64,000 bases of DNA from Loktanella atrilutea (GCF_900128995.1 NZ_FQUE01000003.1:62001-126000), one strand, 5' to 3'; shown: positions 15,871-24,340, counted from the stretch's first letter. Notes: generated by a model from the sequence alone, not told the origin. Made by a program: numbers and translations.

Positions 15871-16764
15871 ATGCGTCGGGTCCTGACCGGGCTGGCGCTG
15901 GTGGCGCTTGTCGTGCTGGCGGGCGGGGCCGTGGCGACACGGCCCCAGCCGCTGGCATCCGACGCGCTGGACGGTCTGACGCCGGATGCAGGCCACGGGG
16001 CACTGGTCTATGCGGCGGCGGGCTGCGCGTCGTGCCACGCCGCAGCGGACGGCCCGGCGGATGTGTTGTCGGGCGGCAAGGCCTTCGTCAGCGCCTTCGG
16101 CACCTTCCATGCCCCGAACATCAGCCAGGATCCCGACCATGGCATCGGTGGCTGGTCTGATTTGCAAATCGCCGACGCGATCACGCAGGGTGTCGGCGCC
16201 GACGGCGCGCACCTGTATCCGGCGTTTCCCTACACGGCCTACCACAAGGCGGACCTGCAGGACGTGGCGGACCTGATTGCCCACCTGCGCACCCTGCCAG
16301 CCGATCCGACGCCCAGCCAGCCGCATGACCTGTCGTTTCCGTTCAACATCCGCGCCACGCTGGGGGTCTGGAAGGCGCTGTATCTGAAGGACGACTGGGT
16401 GATGGCAGAGGCGCCCTCGCCCGAAGTCGCGCGCGGTCGCTATCTGGTCGAGGCGCTGGGCCATTGCGGCGAATGCCATACGCCACGCGACGCGCTGGGC
16501 GGACTGGATCGCAGCGCGTGGCTGTCGGGGGCACCGAACCCTTCGGGCAAGGGACGGATTCCCAACATCACGCCGGGTGGGTTGTCATGGTCGGAGGGAG
16601 AGATCGCGGAATATCTGTCGAGCGGCTTCACCCCCGATTTCGACACGGCGGGGGGCGAGATGGCCGAGGTCGTCAAGAACACCGCGCAACTGACCGATGC
16701 GGACAGGGCGGCCATCGCCGCCTATGTCAAGGCGGTGCCGGCGGTGGAGGATCCGCCTAGTTGA
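15871..16764 (+). CDS. Dihaem cytochrome c
   Basis: A 297-residue exported protein with an N-terminal hydrophobic segment (LTGLALVALVVLAGGAV) that may serve as signal or anchor. Two class I haem motifs are visible: CASCH around residue 52 and CGECH around residue 205. APNISQD and IPNITPGGLSWSEGEIAEYL are typical of dihaem subunits that pass electrons from membrane or periplasmic dehydrogenases (alcohol, aldehyde or gluconate type). No dehydrogenase gene is next to it. It is almost certainly co-transcribed with the cytochrome c' gene (1-bp gap). Its 3' end overlaps hspQ by 8 bp. Confidence 0.88.
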   Translation: MRRVLTGLALVALVVLAGGAVATRPQPLASDALDGLTPDAGHGALVYAAAGCASCHAAADGPADVLSGGKAFVSAFGTFHAPNISQDPDHGIGGWSDLQIADAITQGVGADGAHLYPAFPYTAYHKADLQDVADLIAHLRTLPADPTPSQPHDLSFPFNIRATLGVWKALYLKDDWVMAEAPSPEVARGRYLVEALGHCGECHTPRDALGGLDRSAWLSGAPNPSGKGRIPNITPGGLSWSEGEIAEYLSSGFTPDFDTAGGEMAEVVKNTAQLTDADRAAIAAYVKAVPAVEDPPS

Positions 16765-17083
16765 GCTGGACGTGCAGGGGGTAGTGACCGTCCTCGAACG
16801 GACCGAAGAGGTCCGGCAGATCGGGATGGTCGACGGGTTCGCCGGAATAATCGGCGACGAGATTCTGTTCCGAAACATAGGCCACGTAGAAGCTTTGCTC
16901 GTTCTCTGCCAGCAGGTGATAGTAGGGCTGGTCCTTGGCCGGGCGCGATTCCTCGGGAATCGCCTCGTACCACGCGTCGGTATTCGAAAACATCGCGTCC
17001 ACGTCAAAGACCACGCCCCGGAACGGGTGCTTGCGGTGTCTGACGACCTGACCGAGATGATATTTCGCGCGCGTCTTGAACAT
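16757..17083 (-). CDS. hspQ: Heat-shock / hemimethylated-DNA-binding protein HspQ
   Basis: A 108-residue YccV-family protein (105 in E. coli). The typical core is KYHLGQVVRHRKHPFRGVVFDVD, then PYYHLLAE, FYVAYVSEQNLV and the HPDLPDLF tail. HspQ is a heat-shock protein reported to affect DnaA stability and to act as a Lon specificity factor. The start is at MFKTRAKYHLG; an in-frame upstream extension is not conserved in character. The ribosome site is weak (GGGGGT about 12 bases before). It converges on, and overlaps, the cytochrome gene. Confidence 0.93.
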   Translation of the reverse strand: MFKTRAKYHLGQVVRHRKHPFRGVVFDVDAMFSNTDAWYEAIPEESRPAKDQPYYHLLAENEQSFYVAYVSEQNLVADYSGEPVDHPDLPDLFGPFEDGHYPLHVQLN

Positions 17084-17301
17084 GGATGCAGATACCCCCG
17101 CAGTGTCATTAGACGTTTCCGGTCGGAAAAGTCCATATTCCAGCAGCCTGTACACCAGAAACAGTCTGTATGCACCCACCCCACGCCGATGTCATGTCGC
17201 AATCCGACTATTTCGTGATGACCGGGCGCACCTTAAGCGTTCACAAACGGGTCATTTCCGGCTAGGGTGGATAAAAATAAAAGACGAAAAGCGAGAGGCA
17301 T

Positions 17302-17886
17302 ATGAGCAGTTTCTTTCGCGCACTGGTGTTGCTTGCGTTGCTGGGGTCCTGCGGCAGCCGCGAGTATTCCGCACCGCGCGACCTGGACAATGCGTGCAAT
17401 ATCCTGAGCGAGCGGCCGGAATACCGGCGCGCTTTCAAGAAGGTCGAGAAGAAGTACGGCGTGCCCATGCCGGCGATGATGGCGATCATCTATCAGGAAT
17501 CGAAATTCATCGGTAACAACCGCCCGCCGCACCAGTATGCGCTGGGGGTGATTCCCGTCGGACGGCAATCGTCGGCGATGGGATATTCGCAGGCGCTGGA
17601 CGGCACCTGGGAAGAATACCAGCGCGCATCGGGCAACCGGCGGGCCAAGCGAGAGGACATCAACGCAGCGTCCGATTTCATGGGCTGGTACATGGTGGCG
17701 ACGGTGCGCGAGACCGGCGTGCCGCTATCGGACGTGCGCAACCAGTACCTTGCCTATCACGACGGGCGCGGCGGCTACATGCGCGGCACCTGGCGCGACA
17801 AATCGTGGCTGATCCGCATAGCAGGCGAGGTCGAGGCGCGGGCGTTACTGTATGACGCCCAGCTGCGGTCCTGCCGCAAGCGGTAG
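17302..17886 (+). CDS. SLT-domain lipoprotein, putative lytic transglycosylase
   Basis: A 194-residue protein with a lipobox (LLALLGSC, lipidated Cys17) and a lysozyme-like fold. The catalytic Glu is in IIYQESKF, followed by MGYSQALDGTWEEYQ (the Gly-Tyr/Gln motif), NAASDFMGWYM and YLAYHDGRGGY. Lytic transglycosylases cleave peptidoglycan glycan strands to 1,6-anhydro-muropeptides. As a lipoprotein it probably sits on the inner leaflet of the outer membrane. The 218-bp region before it has an AT-rich stretch that likely holds its promoter. Confidence 0.87.
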   Translation: MSSFFRALVLLALLGSCGSREYSAPRDLDNACNILSERPEYRRAFKKVEKKYGVPMPAMMAIIYQESKFIGNNRPPHQYALGVIPVGRQSSAMGYSQALDGTWEEYQRASGNRRAKREDINAASDFMGWYMVATVRETGVPLSDVRNQYLAYHDGRGGYMRGTWRDKSWLIRIAGEVEARALLYDAQLRSCRKR

Positions 17887-17893
17887 AACCGAG

Positions 17894-17920
17894 AAACGCG
17901 CCGCCGAGAGGCGACGCGTT
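17894..17920. terminator. Bidirectional hairpin terminator between SLT gene and dps
   Basis: An 11-bp stem with one G-T wobble and a 4-nt loop lies between convergent genes. Read on the minus strand it is AACGCGTCGCC / GGCGGCGCGTT followed by TCTCG. It is placed 8 bp after the transglycosylase stop and 20 bp beyond the dps stop, so it could serve both. Confidence 0.65.
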
Positions 17921-17939
17921 CCGGTGTCGGTAGCGGCAA

Positions 17940-18419
17940 TCAGGCCGGCGCGTTTGCGCCGATAAACCAGGCGTCCTTGTCGATCGCGCGGCTGACTTCC
18001 GTCAGGATGTCGGCGGTGTCCTCGTCGCCGGCCTCGCTCGCGGCGTCGATCCCCTTGCGGACCGCCTCTCCGACGTAAAGGAAGCGTTCCTTCAGCGCCT
18101 CGATGTGTTCCTTGATGTCGCTGATCTCGACCGGGTAGGGTTCCATCTTGGCGGTATCGGCCACAACTTCCTGCGTGCCGCGAGCGAATCCGCCGAGGAT
18201 CACCGCACGTTCGGCCAGCAGGTCGGTGCCGTCACGCAGGCGGGCGGCGACATCGTCCAGAAGCTCGTGCACACCGATGAAGCCACGCCCCTTGAGGTTC
18301 CAGTGCGCCTGCTTCACCGCAAGCGTCAATGCGATGCCCTCGGCCAGATTGGCGTTGAGGATGTCAATGGATTTCTTGCGGGTCTGGCCGTCGAGGCCGG
18401 CGACGAAAACGTCTGGCAT
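17940..18419 (-). CDS. dps: Dps ferritin-like DNA-protection protein
   Basis: A 159-residue Dps-family mini-ferritin, which forms a dodecamer that oxidises Fe(II) with peroxide and stores it, and may bind DNA. The inter-subunit ferroxidase ligands appear in KQAHWNLKGRGFIGVHELLDD (His, His, Asp) and in the following TDLLAERAV (Glu). The length is usual. The N-terminus is short and only mildly basic. It stands alone, with convergent SLT gene and divergent lolA. Confidence 0.95.
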   Translation of the reverse strand: MPDVFVAGLDGQTRKKSIDILNANLAEGIALTLAVKQAHWNLKGRGFIGVHELLDDVAARLRDGTDLLAERAVILGGFARGTQEVVADTAKMEPYPVEISDIKEHIEALKERFLYVGEAVRKGIDAASEAGDEDTADILTEVSRAIDKDAWFIGANAPA

Positions 18420-18566
18420 ATGAATTCTCCTGATCTTCCGCGGCGGGGAATCCCGCCGTCTCGGTTCCTCAATGCAAAGGCCCCTGCGGTTGTTCCCGGC
18501 GGCGGCTAAGCGCTGACCCCGTGGCGCTATCGCATGTCAGCGGCCATATCGTCATGGAAGACAGGA

Positions 18567-18589
18567 CACCCCCGCCCTATCTGGGGGTG
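18567..18589 (+). other. Hairpin in the lolA leader
   Basis: A perfect 7-bp inverted repeat CACCCCC / GGGGGTG with a 9-nt loop ends 22 bp before the lolA start, just ahead of its AAGGTG ribosome site. It could modulate translation or be the remains of a terminator. The rest of the 192-bp dps-lolA gap shows nothing I can call. Confidence 0.4.
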
Positions 18590-18611
18590 AACGCAATGCA
18601 AGGTGAATGCC

Positions 18612-19211
18612 ATGAAAAGACGCACCCTCTTCCTTTCGGCCGCCGCACTGGTGCTGGCCGGCAGCGCCGCCAGCGCGCAGCAGTTGTCTTTGAACGAGGT
18701 ATCGAATTACCTCAACCAGATGCAGTCGGCACAGGGCGGGTTCACGCAGATCAACGGTGACGGCACGCTGTCCACGGGTCAGCTGTACATCAAGCGCCCC
18801 GGACGGATCCGGTTCGAATACAATGCTCCCGACAACAGCCTCGTGCTGGCGGGTGCTGGCGAGGTCGGCGTCTTCGATCCCAAGTCGAACCAGCCGGTCG
18901 AACGCTATCCCCTGTCGAAGACGCCGCTGAGCATCATCCTCGACCGCAACGTCAACCTCGGTCAGGCGCGGATGGTGACGGGGCATACGTCCGACGGCAC
19001 GTCCACCACGATTACGGCACAGGACCCGGCCCACCCGGAATACGGCAACATCCAGATGGTCTTTACCGCCAACCCGGTCGAGCTGCGGCAGTGGATCGTG
19101 ACCGATGACGTGGGCGAGAAGACGACGGTGATCCTGAACGATCTGACGAAGGGTGCGAGCATCCCCGACAGCCGCTTTAACATCGATGCAGAGGTCGCGC
19201 GCCAGCGCTGA
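18612..19211 (+). CDS. lolA: Outer-membrane lipoprotein carrier protein LolA
   Basis: A 199-residue periplasmic chaperone that ferries lipoproteins from LolCDE to the outer membrane. It has a signal peptide (MKRRTLFLSAAALVLAGSAASA) and the LolA fold hallmarks. These are GGFTQINGDGTLSTGQLYIKRPGRIRFEYN near the start, YPLSKTPLSIIL in the middle and NDLTKGASIPDSRFNI near the end. A GTG three codons upstream is in frame, but the ATG has AAGGTG at proper spacing. lolA usually adjoins ftsK in this family, as I recall; here ftsK is 5 kb away beyond the ureide genes and on the other strand. Confidence 0.93.
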   Translation: MKRRTLFLSAAALVLAGSAASAQQLSLNEVSNYLNQMQSAQGGFTQINGDGTLSTGQLYIKRPGRIRFEYNAPDNSLVLAGAGEVGVFDPKSNQPVERYPLSKTPLSIILDRNVNLGQARMVTGHTSDGTSTTITAQDPAHPEYGNIQMVFTANPVELRQWIVTDDVGEKTTVILNDLTKGASIPDSRFNIDAEVARQR

Positions 19212-19214
19212 TTG

Positions 19215-20435
19215 TCACGAGGCGGCGCGGAACCAGCGGGAAAGCACCTGCCGGTCCGCGTCGCTGATCTCTGTCACGTTGGCGGGGGGCATGGCGTGGC
19301 TGATGCCGGCCTGCACATATATCTGGTGCGCGTGGCGGGCGATGTCGGCCTCGGTTTCCAGAAAAACGCCCTTCGGTGCCCAGCGGATGCCGTCCCAGAC
19401 CGGTTCGCGCGCGTGGCACATGGAACAGCGGCCCTGCACGATCTGGGCCGCGTCCTGAAAGCCGTCGGCCTGCGCGAATCTTTCTTCGGTGGGCGTCAGG
19501 GTGCGGGCCTCGGAGTCGTCAAGGCTCTCGTATCCCGGAAAACTCGACAGCCAGGCCATCACGATGAAGATCACGACCGTCGCGGCCCAGGTCCAGGTCG
19601 GCTTGCCCTTTCGCGCGTGCATGCTGTTGAAATAATGCCGGATCGTCACCCCCAGCAGGAACACGAGCGCCGCGATGATCCAGGCGTATTGGGTGCCGAA
19701 GGCCAGCGGGTAATGGTTCGACAGCATCAGGAAGATGACCGGCAGCGTCAGGTAGTTGTTGTGCGTGCTGCGCAGCTTGGCGATCTTGCCGTATTTCGGA
19801 TCCGGCTTGCGCCCCGCCTTCAGGTCGGCGACCACGATGCGCTGGTTCGGCATGATGATGAGGAACACATTCGCCGTCATGATCGTCGCAGTGAACGCGC
19901 CGAGGTGCAACAGCGCCGCGCGCCCCGTGAAGACCTGATTGTAGCCCCAGGACATAACGACAAGCATTGCGAACAGCAGCAGCATCAGCACCGTCGGCCG
20001 CTCGCCAAGGGGCGATTTGCACAGCGCATCGTAGATCACCCAGCCCAGCGCCAGCGACCCGCCCGAGATCAGGATCGCCTGCCAGATCGCGAGGTCGGCC
20101 TTGGCCGGGTCGATCAGGAAAAGGTTCGCGCCCGCCCAGTAGACCACCATCAGCATCGCGAAGCCGGACAGCCATGTGGAATAGCTCTCCCACTTGAACC
20201 ACGTCAGGTGGGCGGGCATCGCGTCGGGCGCCACGAGGTATTTCTGGATGTGGTAGAAGCCGCCGCCGTGGACCTGCCATTCCTCGCCGTCGGCGGGGCC
20301 GGGGATGTTGCGGTTCAGGCCGAGGTCGAGGGCGATGAAGTAGAAACTGGACCCGATCCAGGCGATCGCAGTGATGACATGGGTCCAGCGCACGGCGAAG
20401 GTCAGCCATTCCCACAGGATCGCCATGTCGTACAT
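19215..20435 (-). CDS. puuD: Membrane urate hydroxylase with C-terminal cytochrome c domain
   Basis: A 406-residue protein. Residues 1-300 carry about eight membrane helices (opening WLTFAVRWTHVITAIAWIGSSF). A C-terminal periplasmic class I cytochrome c domain holds CSMCH near residue 352 and a possible Met ligand in AGISHAMPPANVTE. PuuD oxidises urate to 5-hydroxyisourate and, unlike soluble uricase, passes electrons to the respiratory chain through the fused haem. Start chosen for AGAGGG eight bases upstream of MYDMAI. It diverges from puuE-uraD over a 66-bp region that must hold both promoters. Confidence 0.94.
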   Translation of the reverse strand: MYDMAILWEWLTFAVRWTHVITAIAWIGSSFYFIALDLGLNRNIPGPADGEEWQVHGGGFYHIQKYLVAPDAMPAHLTWFKWESYSTWLSGFAMLMVVYWAGANLFLIDPAKADLAIWQAILISGGSLALGWVIYDALCKSPLGERPTVLMLLLFAMLVVMSWGYNQVFTGRAALLHLGAFTATIMTANVFLIIMPNQRIVVADLKAGRKPDPKYGKIAKLRSTHNNYLTLPVIFLMLSNHYPLAFGTQYAWIIAALVFLLGVTIRHYFNSMHARKGKPTWTWAATVVIFIVMAWLSSFPGYESLDDSEARTLTPTEERFAQADGFQDAAQIVQGRCSMCHAREPVWDGIRWAPKGVFLETEADIARHAHQIYVQAGISHAMPPANVTEISDADRQVLSRWFRAAS

Positions 20436-20501
20436 CTCAATGCCCTCTCGCCAGTCGCGCCAATCACGGTATAAACGGCCCGATCCCAAAGGAAGACCGG
20501 A

Positions 20502-21905
20502 ATGACCCGCTACCCCCGCGACATGATCGGCTATGGCGCCCGGACGCCAGACCCGAAATGGCCGAACGACGCAAAAATCGCCATCCAGATCGTCGTGAAC
20601 TACGAGGAAGGCGGCGAGAACAACATCCTGCACGGGGATGCGGCATCGGAAGCCTTCCTGTCAGAGATCGTCGGCGCCAGCGCCTGGCCGGGACAGCGCC
20701 ACTGGAACATGGAAACGATCTATGAATACGGCGCACGGGCCGGGTTCTGGCGGCTGCACCGGCTGCTGAAGGATCTGCCGATCACCGTGTTCGGCGTGGC
20801 GACGGCACTGGCGCGGGGGCCCGAACAGGTCGCCGCCATGCAGGAGACGGGGTGGGAGATCGCCTCGCACGGGCTGAAGTGGATCGAATACAAGGACGCC
20901 CACGAGGACACCGAGCGGGCCCATATCCAGCGCGCAATCCGCCTGCATACCGAGGTCACGGGCCAGCGGCCGCGCGGCTTCTACCAGGGCCGCGCCTCGA
21001 TCAATACTGTCCGGCTGGCGGCGGAGGAAGGCTTCGACTACCTCGCCGACAGCTACGCCGACGACCTGCCTTACTGGATGGAGATGGGCGAGCGCGACCA
21101 GTTGATCGTGCCCTATACGCTCGACGCCAACGACATGCGCTTCGCCACGCCGCAGGGGTTCAACGCGGGCGGGCAGTTCCTCGACTATCTCAAGGCCAGC
21201 TTCGACGCGCTCTATCGTGAGGGGCAGGAGGGGCAGGCCAAGATGATGTCCGTCGGTCTGCACTGTCGCCTTGTCGGCCGGCCGGGCCGCGTCGAGGCGC
21301 TGCGGCAGTTCATCGACTATGCCCAAGGTCATGACGGCGTCTGGTTCGCCACCCGGGCGCAGATCGCCGATCACTGGCGCGCGCGTTTCCCCCATGTACG
21401 CCGCGACCGGCCGAGCCAGATGTCCAAGGCCGCCTTCGTCGAAACATTCGGCGGCATCTACGAACATTCGCCGTGGATCGCCGAACGTGCCCACGGTCTG
21501 GAACTGGGACCGGCGCAGGACACGCCGGCGGGCCTCGCCAACCTGCTGGCCCGCGTATTCCGGTCCAGCACGACAGAGGACCGGCTGAAGGTCCTGCGCG
21601 CCCACCCCGACCTTGCGGGCAAGCTGGCGGCGGCACGGCGGCTGACTGCCGACAGCACGGCGGAACAGGCAACCGCCGGCCTTGACGCGCTGACGGATCA
21701 GGAACGCGAGACCTTTCAGAAGGCCAATGCCGCCTATGTCGCGAAGTTCGGCTTCCCCTTCATTATCGCCGTGCGCGACCACACCAAGGAGAGCATCCTG
21801 CGCGCCTTCGGCGACCGGCTGCAGAACAGCGTTGCAGAAGAATTCGCCACCGCCTGCGACCAGGTGGAGCGGATCGCCGAACTGCGCCTGCAGGCGCTGA
21901 TGTGA
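20502..21905 (+). CDS. puuE: Fused allantoinase (PuuE) and OHCU decarboxylase (UraD)
   Basis: A 467-residue two-domain enzyme. Residues 1-305 are a polysaccharide-deacetylase-fold allantoinase (AIQIVVNYEEGGENN, WEIASHGLKWIEY, GFYQGRASINTVRL). Residues 315-467 are OHCU decarboxylase (LRAHPDLAGKLAAARRLT with the catalytic His, KFGFPFIIAVRDHTKESIL). It would thus perform two non-adjacent chemistries on either side of allantoin: decarboxylation of OHCU to S-allantoin and ring opening to allantoate. Such fusions are known in Proteobacteria. AAAGGAAG precedes the start. It overlaps allA by 4 bp. Confidence 0.95.
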   Translation: MTRYPRDMIGYGARTPDPKWPNDAKIAIQIVVNYEEGGENNILHGDAASEAFLSEIVGASAWPGQRHWNMETIYEYGARAGFWRLHRLLKDLPITVFGVATALARGPEQVAAMQETGWEIASHGLKWIEYKDAHEDTERAHIQRAIRLHTEVTGQRPRGFYQGRASINTVRLAAEEGFDYLADSYADDLPYWMEMGERDQLIVPYTLDANDMRFATPQGFNAGGQFLDYLKASFDALYREGQEGQAKMMSVGLHCRLVGRPGRVEALRQFIDYAQGHDGVWFATRAQIADHWRARFPHVRRDRPSQMSKAAFVETFGGIYEHSPWIAERAHGLELGPAQDTPAGLANLLARVFRSSTTEDRLKVLRAHPDLAGKLAAARRLTADSTAEQATAGLDALTDQERETFQKANAAYVAKFGFPFIIAVRDHTKESILRAFGDRLQNSVAEEFATACDQVERIAELRLQALM

Positions 21906-22384
21906 TCATCGCCCAGCCCCTGACCGCCGGCGCCTTCGCCCCCTTCGGCGACGTGATGGACACGGCGGGCGACCCCGACCGGCTGATCAATGCGGGTCTC
22001 TGCGGGCGCTGGCACGACCGCGCCCGCCTCGACTTCGGCGACGGGCGCGCCGGGATCAGCCTTTTCGACGCGGAGCCCCGCGCCCTGCCCTACAGCTGCG
22101 ACCTTCTGGAACGGCACCCGGACGGAAGCCAGGCCTTCATCCCGATGTCCCTAAATCCCTTCCTCGTCATCGTCGCCCCGGACGATGGCGGGGAACCGGG
22201 CCAACCTCAGGCCTTCGTCACCGCCCCCGGGCAGGCGATCAACCTGCATCGCGGCACATGGCACGGCGTGCTTACGCCGCTGCATGCCCCCGGCCTCTTC
22301 GCCGTGATCGACCGCATCGGCGACGGCGCGAACCTTCAGGAAGTCCGCGTGACGCCCTTCACGGTCCATCCTTTTTCAGGTTGA
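21902..22384 (+). CDS. allA: Ureidoglycolate lyase
   Basis: A 160-residue AllA-family protein splitting ureidoglycolate to glyoxylate and urea. Motifs include ITAGAFAPFGDV-like LTAGAFAPFGDV near the start, SQAFIPMS, FVTAPGQAINLHRGTWHGVLTPL with the conserved His and Trp, and FAVIDRIGDGANLQE at the end. It starts at GTG overlapping the previous stop (GTGA), so translation is coupled to puuE-uraD. The expected partner AllE lies just beyond but on the opposite strand. Confidence 0.93.
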   Translation: MIIAQPLTAGAFAPFGDVMDTAGDPDRLINAGLCGRWHDRARLDFGDGRAGISLFDAEPRALPYSCDLLERHPDGSQAFIPMSLNPFLVIVAPDDGGEPGQPQAFVTAPGQAINLHRGTWHGVLTPLHAPGLFAVIDRIGDGANLQEVRVTPFTVHPFSG

Positions 22385-22429
22385 AAATACCTTCGGGGGG
22401 CGGCGAAGCCGGGGGGCAGACAGCCCCCC
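22383..22429 (-). repeat. GTATTT-type intergenic repeat, copy A
   Basis: The complement reads GGGGGGCTGTCTGCCCCCC, a variable 9-nt centre, then CCCCCCGAAGGTATTT. It fills the whole gap between the convergent allA and gap stops. The first part can fold as a 6-bp G/C stem with a CTGTCTG loop. It matches copy B (24295-24340) in inverted orientation. I recall similar units ending in ATATTT or GTATTT scattered through other Rhodobacteraceae genomes. Possible terminator function for gap. Confidence 0.8.
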
Positions 22430-23410
22430 TCAGCGCCCGCCCATGCGGACCGCCATGTCGATCATGCGCGCCGAGAATCCCCATTCGTTGTCATACCATC
22501 CGAACACCCTGATCTGATGGTCGGTGGTGGCAAAGCATTCCGGCAGCGCCAGCACCAGCGATTCGGGCCTTGCGCGCAGGTCCGAGGAGACGAGCGGCAG
22601 GTCGGTCGCACCGATCAGGGCGGGGTCGGCGCGGCGCAGCACCGCTCGCAGGTCATCGGTCGTGACCGCGGTTTCGGTCGTGGCGGTCAGGTCGATGCAG
22701 GACACGCTGGCGACCGGCACGCGCACGGCGGCGCCTGTGATGCGGCCCGCGAGTTCGGGGACGACCTCGGTCACCAGCTCTGTGGCGGAGGTCGTCGTGG
22801 GCACCATCGACAAGGCCCCGGCGCGGCTGCGGGCGAAATCGCCGCGCGGCGCATCGGTCATCGGCTGGCTGGAAGTGTAGCAATGGATCGTGGTCATGTG
22901 AGCCGCGGTAATGCCGAGGCTGCTATGCAGATGCTTCACGATCGGCGCCAGCGCATTCGTGGTGCAGCTGGCATTGGACACGATGCGCGCGTCCCCCAGA
23001 GCCTCGTCGTTGGCGCCCAGCACCACCGTCACCTCTGCCGCGGGCGAGGGACCGGAGATCAGCACCGCCCCTGCCCCCGCAGTCAGGCCGCGGGTTGCGA
23101 TGTCCGATGTGCGGGCGATGCCGGTGCATTCCAGCACGAGGTCGATGCCGCGAAGGTCCAGCGTCGACAAGTCGCGCGCATGGGTGAAGGCGATATGCCT
23201 GTCGCCCACCCGCAGCGCGTTCTCGTCCGCCGACACTTCGCCGGGGAAGGGTCCGAATACACTGTCGTGGGCGAAAAGGTAGGCGCAGAGGTCCAGCGGG
23301 GCGATGTCGTTGATGCCGGCGACCTCGATCCCCGCATCGGTGCGGGTCGTCAGCAATTGCCGCAGGATCGTGCGGCCGATGCGGCCGAAGCCGTTGATCA
23401 AAATCCGCAT
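22430..23410 (-). CDS. Divergent type I glyceraldehyde-3-phosphate dehydrogenase paralogue
   Basis: A 326-residue GAPDH-family enzyme. It has INGFGRIGRTILRQL for NAD binding, the catalytic Cys in SNASCTTNALAP, and the catalytic His in TTIHCYTSSQ. The usual HAYT reads HCYT, the usual RVPTPNVSVVDL reads RVPVASVSCIDL, and the family's YDSVHGRF reads HDSVFGPF, so it is well off the housekeeping consensus. Erythrose-4-phosphate or another aldehyde is a possible substrate. It starts one base after allE, so the two are one transcript, which is unexpected for a glycolytic gene. Confidence 0.85.
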   Translation of the reverse strand: MRILINGFGRIGRTILRQLLTTRTDAGIEVAGINDIAPLDLCAYLFAHDSVFGPFPGEVSADENALRVGDRHIAFTHARDLSTLDLRGIDLVLECTGIARTSDIATRGLTAGAGAVLISGPSPAAEVTVVLGANDEALGDARIVSNASCTTNALAPIVKHLHSSLGITAAHMTTIHCYTSSQPMTDAPRGDFARSRAGALSMVPTTTSATELVTEVVPELAGRITGAAVRVPVASVSCIDLTATTETAVTTDDLRAVLRRADPALIGATDLPLVSSDLRARPESLVLALPECFATTDHQIRVFGWYDNEWGFSARMIDMAVRMGGR

Positions 23411-23411
23411 G

Positions 23412-24233
23412 TCAGCGCAGGGTCAGCGGCATCTGCCGGTTCACATCCTTGTAGAGCAGGTAGCGGAACGGCCCCGGCCCGCCGGCATAGCAGGCCTGCG
23501 GGCAGAAGGCGCGCAGCCACATGTAGTCGCCGGCCTCGACCTCGACCCAGTCGCGGTTCAGGCGGTAGACCGCCTTGCCCTGCAGGACGTAGAGTCCGTG
23601 TTCCATCACGTGTGTTTCCATGAAGGGGATCGTGCCGCCGGGCTGGAAGTTCACGATGTTGACGTGCATGTCGTGGGCCATGTCCGTGGGGCTGACGAAG
23701 CGGGTGGTGGACCAAGCCCCGTTCGTGCCCGCCATCTCGATCACCGGGGCGTCGGCGTCCTGCGTCACGAAGGGATCGGGCGGGGCGATGCCGTCCACGG
23801 CGACATAGGCCTTGCGGATCCAGTGGAAGGTGCAGGGCGCGTCATGGTCGTTGGCGAAGGACCAGGCGCAGCCGGCAGGCAGGTAGGCATAGGACCCGGG
23901 GAACAGCAGGTGGGTCTGATCGCCGATGGTCAGTTCCGCATGACCCGCGACGACGAACAGCACGGCCTGTGCAGTCGGATCGCTCTCCGGATTTTCGCTG
24001 CCGCCGCCGGGGGCGACCTCCGTGATCGTGTGGCTGAAGGTTTCCGCGAAGCCAGTCATCGGGCGGGCGATGACCCACATGCGCATCTTGCGCCAGTGCG
24101 GCAGGAAGCTGGTGGTGATGTCGCGCAGGGTGCCCTTCGGGATCACCGCATAGCTTTCGGTGAAGACCGCACGGTCAGTCAGAAGGTCGGTCTGCGGCGG
24201 CAGGCCGCCGGTGGGGCTGTAGTAGTCGGTCAT
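23412..24233 (-). CDS. allE: (S)-ureidoglycine aminohydrolase
   Basis: A 273-residue bicupin that releases ammonia from ureidoglycine to give S-ureidoglycolate, the substrate of AllA. Motifs include AVIPKGTLRDITTSFLPHW at the N-terminus, the first cupin with GSYAYLPAGCAW, and the second cupin with GGTIPFMETHVMEHGLYVLQGKAVY, whose Glu/His cluster is the Mn site. The start is MTDYYS, with GGGA upstream. It is transcribed away from allA and directly ahead of the GAPDH gene. Repeat copy B lies between it and ftsK. Confidence 0.93.
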   Translation of the reverse strand: MTDYYSPTGGLPPQTDLLTDRAVFTESYAVIPKGTLRDITTSFLPHWRKMRMWVIARPMTGFAETFSHTITEVAPGGGSENPESDPTAQAVLFVVAGHAELTIGDQTHLLFPGSYAYLPAGCAWSFANDHDAPCTFHWIRKAYVAVDGIAPPDPFVTQDADAPVIEMAGTNGAWSTTRFVSPTDMAHDMHVNIVNFQPGGTIPFMETHVMEHGLYVLQGKAVYRLNRDWVEVEAGDYMWLRAFCPQACYAGGPGPFRYLLYKDVNRQMPLTLR

Positions 24234-24294
24234 GTCATGCGTCCCAGTTGCGGGAACCTTAGACACCCTTTCGCGCGGCTTGGCAAAGGGCGGA

Positions 24295-24340
24295 GGGGGG
24301 CTGTCTGCCCCCCGCCTGCGGCCCCCCCGAAGGTATTTCC
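24295..24340 (+). repeat. GTATTT-type intergenic repeat, copy B
   Basis: Same element as copy A but in the opposite orientation: GGGGGGCTGTCTGCCCCCC, an 8-nt centre differing from copy A, then CCCCCCGAAGGTATTT. It occupies most of the gap between allE and the ftsK 3' end. Together the two copies bracket the gap-allE pair as inverted repeats about 1.9 kb apart. Confidence 0.8.

Noticed and set aside
19212-20474. 420-codon plus-strand open frame opposite puuD
   Set aside because: Antisense shadow; puuD has membrane helices, haem motif and a good start.
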